From the NCBI RefSeq assembly GCF_005405925.1, contig NZ_BJHV01000001.1, positions 4,774,001 through 4,838,000 of the forward strand: a stretch of DNA of 64,000 nucleotides, in the 5' to 3' direction. A program made the position numbers and the translations under genes. Source of the DNA: Streptomyces antimycoticus. GTDB lineage: Bacteria > Actinomycetota > Actinomycetes > Streptomycetales > Streptomycetaceae. Of the stretch, positions 44,265-53,180 are shown piece after piece (positions within the stretch are counted from its first letter, which is position 1; every line of letters starts with the position of its first letter). A model generated the notes under the pieces. That model saw nothing but the letters and a program-made list of their open reading frames with translations. It ran no database searches and had not been told where the DNA came from.

Positions 44265-44276
44265 CAAGCACGCTTG
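44265..44276. promoter_or_regulatory. palindrome, possible operator of the catabolic operon
   Basis: CAAGC-AC-GCTTG: perfect five-base arms with a two-base centre, in a local AT-rich patch 85 bp upstream of the first gene. The form resembles sites of TetR regulators that control acyl-CoA genes. The TetR at the operon end is the natural candidate. Confidence 0.45.
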
Positions 44277-44326
44277 CATGATTCAGCCGGTTGGGGGCTG
44301 ATCGGGGCCAGGTCTTGTCAGGTGCG

Positions 44327-44414
44327 CGTTGTGGGGCGTGCGTTGTGGGGCGTGCGGGGTGAGGTGCGCGTGGTGAGGTGCGCGTGGTGAGGTGCGCGTG
44401 GTGAGGTGTGCTGG
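44327..44414. repeat. 14-bp tandem array
   Basis: Two units CGTTGTGGGGCGTG (44327-44340, 44341-44354), then three GTGAGGTGCGCGTG units and one diverged unit (44359-44414). G/T-rich on the plus strand. It lies upstream of the catabolic operon, between the palindrome and the long inverted repeat. Confidence 0.8.
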
Positions 44415-44420
44415 GTTGGT

Positions 44421-44860
44421 CGGCTCGGTCGGGTGCGGGTTTCGTCTCGCGCCTTCGGCGCAATTGAGCAGCGGAGCAGGGGGTACCGGGGCCGGGGCCG
44501 CGCCGCCGGCCGCCGGGCCGGTGGAGGCGGGCGCCGGTGGCGGCTTCCGTGACCGGCGGGCAAGGTCGATCCCGGACAGCAGCGGGGGGTGGGGCGCCCC
44601 TCTGGAAATCGTTTGATGAATTAGTTGCGTCAGATCAAGCATTTTTCAGGGGGGTACCGGGAGGGGCGGACCGACGGGGCCGCACTGGTGGAGCCTTGCC
44701 TCCTACCGCCCGCAGTCCGGAGGGGCCCCAGCCGACGAGCACGGAAGCCGACACCGGCGCCCAGGCCCGGCGGACGGCGACGCGAGCCCAGCCCCGGCAC
44801 CCCGCCCCGCTGCTCAAATGCGCCGAAGGCGCGAGACGAAAGCCGCACCCGACCGAGCCG
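44421..44860. repeat. long inverted repeat with AT-rich core (MITE-like)
   Basis: Terminal arms 44421-44474 and 44807-44860 match in 52 of 54 positions; a weaker match continues inward to about 140 bp per arm. The centre (about 44600-44660) is markedly AT-rich. No transposase, no ORF with a ribosome site and no clear target duplication. It fills most of the gap between the operon and the next gene. Confidence 0.7.
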
Positions 44861-44890
44861 CCCCTCAGGCGCTGCCCGGCCCGCCCCCTC

Positions 44891-47728
44891 TCACCGCAAG
44901 CGCTCTGCCAGGACCTCCGCCAGGTGGCGGCTCTTCCGGCCGGCCAGTTGGTTCAGTTGGGTACGGCAGGAGTAGCCGTCCGCCAGGATCTCCGTGCCGG
45001 GGTCCGCGGCGCGCACCGATGGCAGTAGTTGCTCCTCGGCGCAGGCGACCGAGACGTCGTAGTGGCCGTCCTCGAAGCCGAAGTTGCCTGCCAGCCCGCA
45101 GCAGCCGCCGCTCAACGCGCCCGTAAGGCCCGCGCGTTCACGGAGGCGGCGCTCGGCGGCGTCGCCGAGGACGGCGTGCTGGTGGCAGTGGGTCTGGCCG
45201 ACCACGGGGCGGTCGACCTTCGGGGGTCGCCAGTCGGGGGCGTACTCCTCCAGGGCCTGGGCGAACGTCGAGACGGACTCGGCGAGGCGTGCGGCGCGGG
45301 GGTCGGCGCCGAGGAGTTCGGGGAGGTCGGCGCGGAGGGCGGCGGTGCAGCTGGGTTCGAGGCCGACCACCGGAAGCCCGGCGTCCAGGGCCGGAGCCAT
45401 GACGTCCAGGGTGCGCCGCATGACCGCGCGGGCGCGGTCGAGCTGGCCGGTGGAGACCCAGGTCAGGCCGCAGCACACGGGCCCCGGCGGGACGACCACC
45501 CGCAGCCCGGCCGCCTCCAGTACGGCGACCGCCGACCGGCCGACGGACGGGGAGAGGTGGTTGGTGAAGGTATCGGGCCACAGCACGACGGTGCGGGCGC
45601 CGTTCCCGGCGCGAGGCACCGTGCGGGCATGCTCCCGCCACCACCGCGTGAAGGGCTCCCGGGCCAGCTCCGGGATGTCCCGCTCGGGCGCGATCCCGCC
45701 CATCCGCTTGGCCAGGGCCGCGAGCGGAGGCACGCCCGCCAGGGCGTTGGCGGCGGGCGCGGCCCTCAGGAGGGAGGCGGCCCGGAGCCATACCGGCAGC
45801 CAGCCCATCGAGTAGTGCGCGGCGGGCCGCACCCGTCCCTCGTAGTGGTGGTGCAGGAACTCCGCCTTGTACGTGGCCATGTCGACCTCGACCGGGCAGT
45901 CGCTGCGGCAGCCCTTGCAGGACAGGCACAGGTCGAGCGCGTCCCGGACCTCCTCCGAGCGCCAGCCGTCCTGGACGACCTCGCCCGCGAGCATCTCGTG
46001 CAGCAGCCGGGCGCGGCCGCGCGTGGAGTGCTTCTCCTCGCCGGTCACGCGGTACGACGGGCACATCACCCCGGAGCCGGACACCGACTCGTTACGGCAC
46101 TTGGCGACGCCCACACAGCGCCGGACGGCCGCCGAGAAGTCCCCCTTGTCGTGCGGATAGCCGAATTCGACGTCCACCGGGCGCCTCGGCAGGGGATCGA
46201 AGCGCAGGTTCTGGTCCAGGCGCTGCGGGCGGGCCAGGACGCCGGGGTTGAGGCCGCCTTCCGGGTCCCACAGGTCCTTGAAGCGGGAGAAGAGGCCGAC
46301 CATCTCGTCCCCGTACACGCGCGGCAGCAGCTCCGCGCGGGCCAGCCCGTCGCCGTGTTCACCGGAGAGCGAGCCGCCGTGGGCGACGACGAGATCGGCG
46401 AGGTCGGAGGAGAAGGCGCGGAAGATCCGGATCCCGGGCTCGGTCAGCAGGTCGAAGTCGATGCGGACGTGGATGCAGCCGTCCCCGAAGTGCCCGTACG
46501 GCGTGCCGCGCAGCCCGTGCTGGGCCATCAGGGCGCGGAAGTCACGCAGATACGCGCCGAGCCGGGGCGGCGGCACCGCGCAGTCCTCCCAGCCGGGCCA
46601 TGCCTCGCCGCCGTCCGCCCTACCCGGAATACGCAGTCGGGTGGCGGTCCCGGAGGCGTCCTCGCGCACCCGCCACAGGGCGCGCTGCCCGGCCGGGTCG
46701 GCGACGACGGTGTGGCCGGTGGTGGCCTCGGCGGCGGCGCGGGCCACCTCCTGGGCGCGGGAGAGCGCCTCCTCGCGGGTGGCGCCCCCGACCTCCACGA
46801 ACAGCCAGGCGCCGCCCTTGGGCAGCCCGGAGGCCCCGGCGACCAGATCGGCGGCCATGCCCTCGACGGTCAGCGGACCGTACGGCAGCAGGGTGTGCGC
46901 GGCCTCGGCCGCCGCGCTCTCGTCGGGGTAGCCGAGTACGGCCAGGGCGCGGGCGCCGGGCACCTCCACCAGCCTTACAGTCGCCTCCGTCATCACCCCG
47001 AGGGTGCCCTCGCTGCCGGTGAGGGCGCGGGCCAGATCGGCGTTCTTCTCGGGCAGCAGCTCGTCCAGGGCGTAGCCGGAGATCCGGCGGGGCAGCTCGG
47101 GGAAGCCGGTGCGCAGCAGGGCCAAGTGGTGGCCGGCCAGGGACCGTATGCCGTCGCGGAGCCGGGCGGGCAGGTCGTGGAGGCCCTGGGCGGCGCGCAC
47201 CCGCTCCCCGCCGTAGGTGAGGACGTCCAGCTCGTGGACGTTGTCGGCGGTGGTGCCCCAGGCCACCGAGTGGGAGCCGCAGGAGTTGTTGCCGATCATG
47301 CCGCCGAGGGTGCAGCGGCTGTGGGTGGACGGGTCGGGGCCGAAGGTCAGCCCATGGGCGCCGGCCGCCGTACGGAGGTCGTCGAGGATCACGCCGGGCT
47401 GGACGACGGCGGTCCGCCGCTCGGGGTCGAGCGAGACGATGCCGCGCATATGGCGGGTGAAGTCGAGGACGACGCCGAGCCCGGTGGCCTGGCCGGCGAT
47501 CGAGGTCCCGGCGCCGCGCGCGACCACCGGCACCCCGCGCTCCCGGCAGACGGCCAGCACCGCCGCCACATCGTCCGCGTCCCGGGGCGCGACCACTCCG
47601 TCCGGCACCCGTCGGTAGTTCGACGCGTCCATGGTCATCAGGGCCCGGCTCGCCGTATCGAAGGAGACGTCCCCGCGGACGGCCCGTCGCAGCGCCTGCT
47701 CCAGCTCGTCTGCCTGGTGATCAGCCAT
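44891..47728 (-). CDS. FAD-linked oxidase with Fe-S/CCG domain (D-lactate dehydrogenase-like)
   Basis: Large dehydrogenase of about 945 residues. The N-terminal FAD (PCMH-type) domain has VVAPRDADDVAAVLAVCRER, VPVVARGAGTSIAGQATGLG and MIGNNSCGSHSVAWGTTADN. A GlcD-like C-domain follows (GGSLSGEHGDGLARAELLPR). Then two ferredoxin-like clusters (CVGVAKC with CPSYR; LCLSCKGCRSDCPVEVDMA) and two CCG-type segments (VCCGLTWVSTGQ, GGCCGLAGNFGFEDGHY). The set fits membrane-peripheral oxidation of D-lactate or a similar 2-hydroxy acid. The ATG at 47726-47728 has GGAGG one base upstream, which is tight. It does not appear to belong to the catabolic operon. Confidence 0.9.
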   Translation of the reverse strand: MADHQADELEQALRRAVRGDVSFDTASRALMTMDASNYRRVPDGVVAPRDADDVAAVLAVCRERGVPVVARGAGTSIAGQATGLGVVLDFTRHMRGIVSLDPERRTAVVQPGVILDDLRTAAGAHGLTFGPDPSTHSRCTLGGMIGNNSCGSHSVAWGTTADNVHELDVLTYGGERVRAAQGLHDLPARLRDGIRSLAGHHLALLRTGFPELPRRISGYALDELLPEKNADLARALTGSEGTLGVMTEATVRLVEVPGARALAVLGYPDESAAAEAAHTLLPYGPLTVEGMAADLVAGASGLPKGGAWLFVEVGGATREEALSRAQEVARAAAEATTGHTVVADPAGQRALWRVREDASGTATRLRIPGRADGGEAWPGWEDCAVPPPRLGAYLRDFRALMAQHGLRGTPYGHFGDGCIHVRIDFDLLTEPGIRIFRAFSSDLADLVVAHGGSLSGEHGDGLARAELLPRVYGDEMVGLFSRFKDLWDPEGGLNPGVLARPQRLDQNLRFDPLPRRPVDVEFGYPHDKGDFSAAVRRCVGVAKCRNESVSGSGVMCPSYRVTGEEKHSTRGRARLLHEMLAGEVVQDGWRSEEVRDALDLCLSCKGCRSDCPVEVDMATYKAEFLHHHYEGRVRPAAHYSMGWLPVWLRAASLLRAAPAANALAGVPPLAALAKRMGGIAPERDIPELAREPFTRWWREHARTVPRAGNGARTVVLWPDTFTNHLSPSVGRSAVAVLEAAGLRVVVPPGPVCCGLTWVSTGQLDRARAVMRRTLDVMAPALDAGLPVVGLEPSCTAALRADLPELLGADPRAARLAESVSTFAQALEEYAPDWRPPKVDRPVVGQTHCHQHAVLGDAAERRLRERAGLTGALSGGCCGLAGNFGFEDGHYDVSVACAEEQLLPSVRAADPGTEILADGYSCRTQLNQLAGRKSRHLAEVLAERLR

Positions 47729-47871
47729 GCCTCCATGGTCCACGCCGGGAGGGCCGTTGAGAATGTCCAATTCCGATTCATGGCCGCCGCGTTCCGCGAT
47801 CGGCCCTACACCGGCCTCACCTCGCGCGTCAACAGGATGTGGACATGCCGTCTCACCCGCTGGACGCACGG

Positions 47872-49025
<1,154 letters not shown>

Positions 49026-49048
49026 CGAGCGCTCTCACGCCCGTACGC

Positions 49049-49085
49049 AAGGGGCCCGCGGCCGACCACCGGCCGCGGGCCCCTT
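49049..49085 (+). terminator. terminator of serC
   Basis: Perfect 16-bp stem (AAGGGGCCCGCGGCCG, 49049-49064, with 49070-49085) and 5-base loop. It can also act for the leftward gene that ends at 49139. Confidence 0.8.
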
Positions 49086-49138
49086 CGCATCCGCTCAAGC
49101 CCCTGCGCATGCGCTGACGATCTCGCTTGCGCCGACGG

Positions 49139-50149
49139 TCAGGGCCGGCCCCGGCGGAAGAGCCTGCGCAGGCCGAGGAACACGACCAGCGCACCGGCGA
49201 AGGTGACCCCGGCCTTGACCAGATTGCCGTTCTTCTCGTCCTCGGTGAGCTTGCCGTCGACGCGGTCGGAGTACTCCCCGTTCTTCTTCTGCTCCTTCGC
49301 GGTGGCGTCCGGCAGCAGCTCCCCACCGAGGTCCACCGGCGTCACCTTGGAGCCCGCGCCCTCGGTGCCGTACATCAGCGTGCCGCCGTCCGGGGTGAAG
49401 GTGACCGACTCGCCCTGCCGCTGCAGCGGCAGCCCCGGCTCCTCCTCGAGCCGCGTCGGCTTTCCGTCCCGCCAGCGGTACTCGGCGGCCGAGAAGTAGC
49501 CGCGGAGCACCAGCCGGGTGCCGTCCGGGGCGAACGCCCCGTCCGTGACCTCCATGTCGAGGTCGGAGACCCGCCGGAAGACATTCACCCCCGAGGGGCT
49601 GAGCGTGGCCGGCCCGGCGTACAGCCCGGCGTCCTCATCGCTCTTGCTGGCGATATAGACGCGGCCCGTCTTGGGATGGACCATCATCGCCTCGGCGTTG
49701 CGCGGCCCGCCCTGGTACTTGACGGTGAACTGGGTCGCGGTGACGGTGGCGTCCTTGAGCTGCTTCGGCTCGGGGAAGCGGTAGACCCACACATGGGACC
49801 ACTGACCGCCCAGGTTGTCGCCGATATCGCCGACGTAGACATTGCCGTCCGCCCCTATCGAGATCGCTTCCACATCACGGGGATCCCCTATGCCCCGCAG
49901 GGCGACCCGTGCGACCGTCTTCCCGGTCTTGCCGTCGACGGCGTAGACGTACGGCCCGTCCGAGCTGTCGTTGTGCGTCCAGTAGACGCCGGGGTGGAGG
50001 CGGCTCGCGGCCAGGCCGCTGGACTCGGTGATCCGTGGATCCTCGATCGTGAAGGGAGACGGCGACGACGAGTCGTCGGCGAAGGCCGGGGCGGCTGCGA
50101 ACACGGTCAGCAGCGCGGCGGCACCGAGTACGAACGGAAGCGGACGCAT
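49139..50149 (-). CDS. exported beta-propeller-like membrane-anchored protein
   Basis: Surface protein of 336 residues: signal peptide (MRPLPFVLGAAALLTVFAAA ending AFA), a body with repeated beta-strand units (SSGLAASRLHPGVYWTHNDS, VYAVDGKTGKTVARVALRGI, GNVYVGDIGDN, TGRVYIASKS, TFTPDGGTLMYGTEG) resembling a WD40- or esterase-like propeller, and a C-terminal membrane anchor (AGVTFAGALVVFLGLRRLF) with basic tail. No catalytic triad is clear. The start at 50147-50149 fits the signal peptide. Role unknown; probably ligand binding outside the membrane. Confidence 0.82.
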   Translation of the reverse strand: MRPLPFVLGAAALLTVFAAAPAFADDSSSPSPFTIEDPRITESSGLAASRLHPGVYWTHNDSSDGPYVYAVDGKTGKTVARVALRGIGDPRDVEAISIGADGNVYVGDIGDNLGGQWSHVWVYRFPEPKQLKDATVTATQFTVKYQGGPRNAEAMMVHPKTGRVYIASKSDEDAGLYAGPATLSPSGVNVFRRVSDLDMEVTDGAFAPDGTRLVLRGYFSAAEYRWRDGKPTRLEEEPGLPLQRQGESVTFTPDGGTLMYGTEGAGSKVTPVDLGGELLPDATAKEQKKNGEYSDRVDGKLTEDEKNGNLVKAGVTFAGALVVFLGLRRLFRRGRP

Positions 50150-50298
50150 GGGCCCAAGCCTGCCATCCCACCGGGGCCGTCCGGTGCCGGAACCACGCCG
50201 GGGGACTCCCTCCGGCCAGGCACGGAGTAACTCCCTCTGGTCACCCGTGGCTCCCCCCGTGCATGACTTCGGCGATCACGGGCAGATAACGTCTGTCA

Positions 50299-50382
50299 AT
50301 TATTTGTGCGGGCGACCGGCCCGAAATAACCCGCAGATTATTTGACCTCATCCGGGGATTATTTCGGCGAGAAATTTATCGG
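50299..50382. promoter_or_regulatory. cluster of ATTATTT motifs, direct and inverted
   Basis: AATTATTTG (50299), CCGAAATAACC (50321, inverted), GATTATTTGACC (50336), GATTATTTCGG (50357) and GAAATTTATCGG (50371) lie within 84 bp of strikingly AT-rich DNA upstream of a membrane-protein gene. Probable binding region for a regulator or nucleoid protein. Confidence 0.5.
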
Positions 50383-50409
50383 TCATTGGCCGCATAGCGG
50401 GCGGCGGCA

Positions 50410-50447
50410 TTGCAATGCAGAAAGGCCCCGCTTACGGTCTGAGCCCA
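50410..50447 (+). promoter_or_regulatory. promoter of small membrane protein, probably leaderless
   Basis: TTGCAA (50410-50415), 17-bp spacer, TACGGT (50433-50438), then the ATG only eight bases on at 50447. No Shine-Dalgarno site. The transcript should start at or near the ATG. Confidence 0.6.
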
Positions 50448-51013
50448 TGAGCGAATACAGCCAGTCCTCTTATGCGCAAAGCGCGCCGCCCATGCATTCC
50501 GCAGGGGCCCCGAGCGGCGGTGCCGCACATGCGTCACCCGCACCGGCCACGCCGTCCAAGAAGATCGCGATCTTCGCGATCGTCGGCTCGGTCATCGCGC
50601 TGGTCGGCTCCATGGTGAACTGGGTGGTCTCCGACGCCGAGGGCGCCACCGGGGGCATCAAGGGCATCGACGGCGACGGCATCATCACGCTGATCATCGC
50701 CCTGGTCGCGGCGATCCTGTTCATCGCCGCCATGGCCACCAAGAAGGCCGCGCTCTACCTGGTCGGCGGGGTTCTGGGGCTGGCCATGGCGATCGTCGCG
50801 GCCATCAACATGGCGGACCCCGAGCGGCTGGTCACCCAGAAGCTGAAGGACGACGAGGGAGTGTCGCAGAAGGTCGCGGAAAAGGCGGCGGAGCAGGCCG
50901 CGAAGCTGTACGAAATGACCGCTGGACCGGGGCTCTACATGGTCCTGATCGGCGCACTGATGGCCCTGTCCCTCGGCGCTCTCGGCTTTATGAAGGCCCG
51001 CGCTGCGCGCTAA
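50447..51013 (+). CDS. integral membrane protein of unknown function
   Basis: 188 residues. A Ser/Pro/Ala-rich start of ~45 residues precedes a hydrophobic body with about four membrane helices (IAIFAIVGSVIALVGSMVNW, GIITLIIALVAAILFIAAMA, ALYLVGGVLGLAMAIVAAIN, and a final LYMVLIGALMALSLGALGFM). Between the third and fourth helices a charged Lys/Glu-rich loop (about residues 125-160) is probably an amphipathic helix. The ATG at 50447 fits a leaderless promoter. The gene ends in a strong hairpin terminator. I cannot assign a function. Confidence 0.8.
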   Translation: MSEYSQSSYAQSAPPMHSAGAPSGGAAHASPAPATPSKKIAIFAIVGSVIALVGSMVNWVVSDAEGATGGIKGIDGDGIITLIIALVAAILFIAAMATKKAALYLVGGVLGLAMAIVAAINMADPERLVTQKLKDDEGVSQKVAEKAAEQAAKLYEMTAGPGLYMVLIGALMALSLGALGFMKARAAR

Positions 51014-51046
51014 CCGGAAAAGGTCGGCCTCGAGAAATCCCAGGAC

Positions 51047-51084
51047 GCCCGCTTTTTGACCGCACGGGGGGCCAAAAAGCGGGC
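51047..51084 (+). terminator. terminator after membrane protein gene
   Basis: Perfect 12-bp stem GCCCGCTTTTTG (51047-51058) with CAAAAAGCGGGC (51073-51084), followed by a T-rich patch (GGGTTTTCC). Confidence 0.75.
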
Positions 51085-51154
51085 CTTCGGGTTTTCCACG
51101 GGAATTCGAGGCCGTCGGCAGTGGCCGGGTCACCGATGCCCCGGCCCGCCCCCC

Positions 51155-51191
51155 TTGATTAGAGCGCACTCCAACGGCTTGGCTGATCCCA
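51155..51191 (+). promoter_or_regulatory. promoter of aldo/keto reductase, possibly leaderless
   Basis: TTGATT (51155-51160), 18-bp spacer, TTGGCT (51179-51184), then the ATG six bases on at 51191. No ribosome site is visible upstream of the ATG. Confidence 0.4.
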
Positions 51192-52186
51192 TGGAGTACA
51201 CGCAGCTCGGACGCACAGGTCTCAAGGTCAGCCGGATCGTCCTCGGCACCATGAACTTCGGTCCGCAGACCGAGGAAGCCGACAGCCACACGATCATGGA
51301 TGCCGCACTCGACGCGGGCATCAACTTCTTCGACACCGCCAATGTGTACGGCTGGGGCGAGAACAAGGGCCGCACCGAGGAAATCATCGGGAGCTGGTTC
51401 GCCAAGGGCGGCGGGCGGCGCGAGAAGACCGTCCTCGCGACCAAGGTGTACGGAAACATGGCCGCCGAGGGCGAGCCGTGGCCCAATACCGACAAACTCT
51501 CGGCCGTCAACATCCGCCGGGCCGTGGACGCCAGCCTCAAGCGGCTCGGCACGGACTACATCGACCTCTACCAGTTCCACCACGTGGACCGCTCCACCCC
51601 GTGGGACGAGATCTGGCAGGCGATCGACGTCCTCGTCCAGCAGGGCAAGATCATCTACGCGGGCTCCTCCAACCACGCCGGCTGGCACATCGCCCAGGCC
51701 AATGAGACCGCGGCCCGCCGTGGCTCGCTCGGGCTGGTCAGCGAGCAGTGCCTGTACAACCTGGCCGAGCGCCGCGCCGAGATGGAGGTCATCCCGGCCG
51801 CGCAGGGCTACGGCGTGGGCATCATCCCGTGGTCGCCGCTGCACGGCGGACTGCTCGGCGGCGCGCTCCGCAAGGAGCGCGAGGGCGGCGGTTCGCGCAG
51901 CACGTCCGGGCGCAGCGCCGACGCGCTGAAGAACACGGCGGTGCGCGATCAGATCCAGCGGTACGAGGACCTGCTGGCCAAGCACGGCATCGAGCCCGGC
52001 GAGGCGGCCCTGGCCTGGCTGCTCACCCGGCCCGGGGTGACCGGCCCGATCGTGGGCCCGCGCACGGCCGAGCAGCTGGCGTCGGCGGTGCGCGCCGCGG
52101 AGCTGAAGCTGAGCGAGGAAGTACTGACGGAGCTGGACGAGATCTTCCCGGGTCCGGGGCCGTCGCCGGAGGCGTTCGCCTGGTAG
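51191..52186 (+). CDS. aldo/keto reductase
   Basis: NADPH-dependent oxidoreductase of about 331 residues with a TIM-barrel AKR fold. Catalytic tetrad residues are visible: Asp and Tyr in INFFDTANVYGWGENKG, Lys in TVLATKVYG and His in YIDLYQFHHVDRSTP. The C-terminal nucleotide site reads GVTGPIVGPRTAEQLASAVR. It resembles the YajO/Kv-beta-like group (AKR family of aldehyde or quinone reductases). The ATG at 51191 starts the conserved YTQLGRTGLKVS motif; the longer reading has no support. Substrate unknown. Confidence 0.92.
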   Translation: MEYTQLGRTGLKVSRIVLGTMNFGPQTEEADSHTIMDAALDAGINFFDTANVYGWGENKGRTEEIIGSWFAKGGGRREKTVLATKVYGNMAAEGEPWPNTDKLSAVNIRRAVDASLKRLGTDYIDLYQFHHVDRSTPWDEIWQAIDVLVQQGKIIYAGSSNHAGWHIAQANETAARRGSLGLVSEQCLYNLAERRAEMEVIPAAQGYGVGIIPWSPLHGGLLGGALRKEREGGGSRSTSGRSADALKNTAVRDQIQRYEDLLAKHGIEPGEAALAWLLTRPGVTGPIVGPRTAEQLASAVRAAELKLSEEVLTELDEIFPGPGPSPEAFAW

Positions 52187-52276
52187 CCGAGCCGCCGCTG
52201 AGCGGTAGGCGAAGGCGTTGAGGGGCGTGGGCCGTGCGGCCCGCGCCCCCTGCTCTCTGTTGGCTCTGTGGCGGCT

Positions 52277-52366
52277 TCAGCCGCCCAGCGCGGCCGCAGC
52301 GGCGACGACGACGAGAATCAGCACCAGCGCGCCGCTCATGATCATGTTTCTGGTCTTGGGGTCCAC
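52277..52366 (-). CDS. 29-residue membrane peptide
   Basis: MDPKTRNMIMSGALVLIL followed by a Val/Ala-rich hydrophobic run ending in GG: a basic N-terminus and one membrane helix, a pattern seen in small conserved Streptomyces proteins. The GTG at 52364-52366 has a possible -10 (TAATCT) seven bases upstream, suggesting a leaderless message. It lies downstream of the 2'-5' RNA ligase gene. Function unknown; the call rests on the helix and context only. Confidence 0.5.
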   Translation of the reverse strand: MDPKTRNMIMSGALVLILVVVAAAAALGG

Positions 52367-52386
52367 AGGCTCGAGATTAGCCGGAC

Positions 52387-52434
52387 CGCTCAGTGGCCCG
52401 GCGGCCAGGCCGCTCAGTGCCCCAGCGGCCAGGC
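52387..52434. repeat. duplicated 3' end of thpR (24-bp period)
   Basis: CCGCTCAGTG-CCC-GCGGCCAGG at 52387-52410 and 52411-52434, two mismatches. The inner copy holds the thpR stop at 52414-52416; the outer copy keeps the same triplet. Confidence 0.75.
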
Positions 52435-52991
52435 CGCCACCACCTCGTAGCGCGGCTGCCGCCCGGGGACGCCCGGGGCCGGTGGATGGCTGCGCACCAG
52501 GCAGAGCTCGCCCACGGTCCACTCCCGGCCCGCGAAGTCGGTGAGCCCGTCCACGTACGGCACGAGGCTGGTGGCGGAGCGGTGGCGGGAGGACCGGGCG
52601 CGGGCGATGGTCAGATGCGGGTGGTACGGACGGTGCCGGTCCATCGGGACCCCGACCCGTCGGCCCCCGCCTCGGCGGAGTCGGCCAGCCGCCGCAGGGC
52701 CTCGCTGTCGCCGTCGACGCCCACCCACACCACCCGGTCGTCGAACCGGCCCCCGCCCGCCAGCCGCAGCTCGTGGGCGCGGTGCCGATGGGCGGCGCGG
52801 GCCAGCCGGGTGTGCAGCTCGGGCAGCACCTCCTCGGCCACCTCGCCGTAGAAGGCCAGGGTGAAGTGCCACCCCTCCCGCTCGGTCCAGCGCAGCCCGT
52901 CCGCTCCCGGCAGCGTCTGGAGCGCCTTGACCCGCGCGGCCAGCTCGGCGACGACCGCGTCCGGCGGCAAGACGGCGGCGAAGAGTCTCAT
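52414..52991 (-). CDS. thpR: 2'-5' RNA ligase family protein, frameshifted
   Basis: RNA 2',3'-cyclic phosphodiesterase/2'-5' ligase family (two HxTx motifs), about 192 residues after repair. The first half is in one frame: MRLFAAVLPPDAV, first motif HFTLAF, LPELHTRLARAAHRHRAHEL. After a C5 run at 52664-52668 the frame changes; read with one more base it continues RRVGVPMDRHRPYHPHLTIA, which holds the second motif HLTI, and ends RYEVVAAWPLGH. Without repair the first frame continues only to about 52611. The ATG at 52989-52991 is used, ten residues inside the longest reading. Whether the break is a sequencing error or real is open. Confidence 0.82.
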
Positions 52992-53030
52992 CCGCCCAGT
53001 CTCCCCCAAGGGGGCAGTCATCGAGTGGGC

Positions 53031-53180
53031 CCTGTCCCGCGACGGCCGACGGGCTCAGACTGCGACGGCCCCCGTCCCACGACGGCCGCCGGGCTCAGGC
53101 TGCGACGGCTCCCGTCCCACGACGGCCGACGGGCTCAGGCCGTGGCGACCCCCTCCCGTCGCGGCCGCCGGGCTCAGGCC
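53031..53180. repeat. 40-bp tandem array derived from the MFS gene 3' end
   Basis: Units at 53041-53080, 53081-53120, 53121-53159 and from 53160, sharing ACGGCCG-CGGGCTCAG. The last contains the MFS stop (53174-53176); each outer unit repeats the CTCAG of the stop region. It fills the gap between thpR and the MFS gene. Confidence 0.85.
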
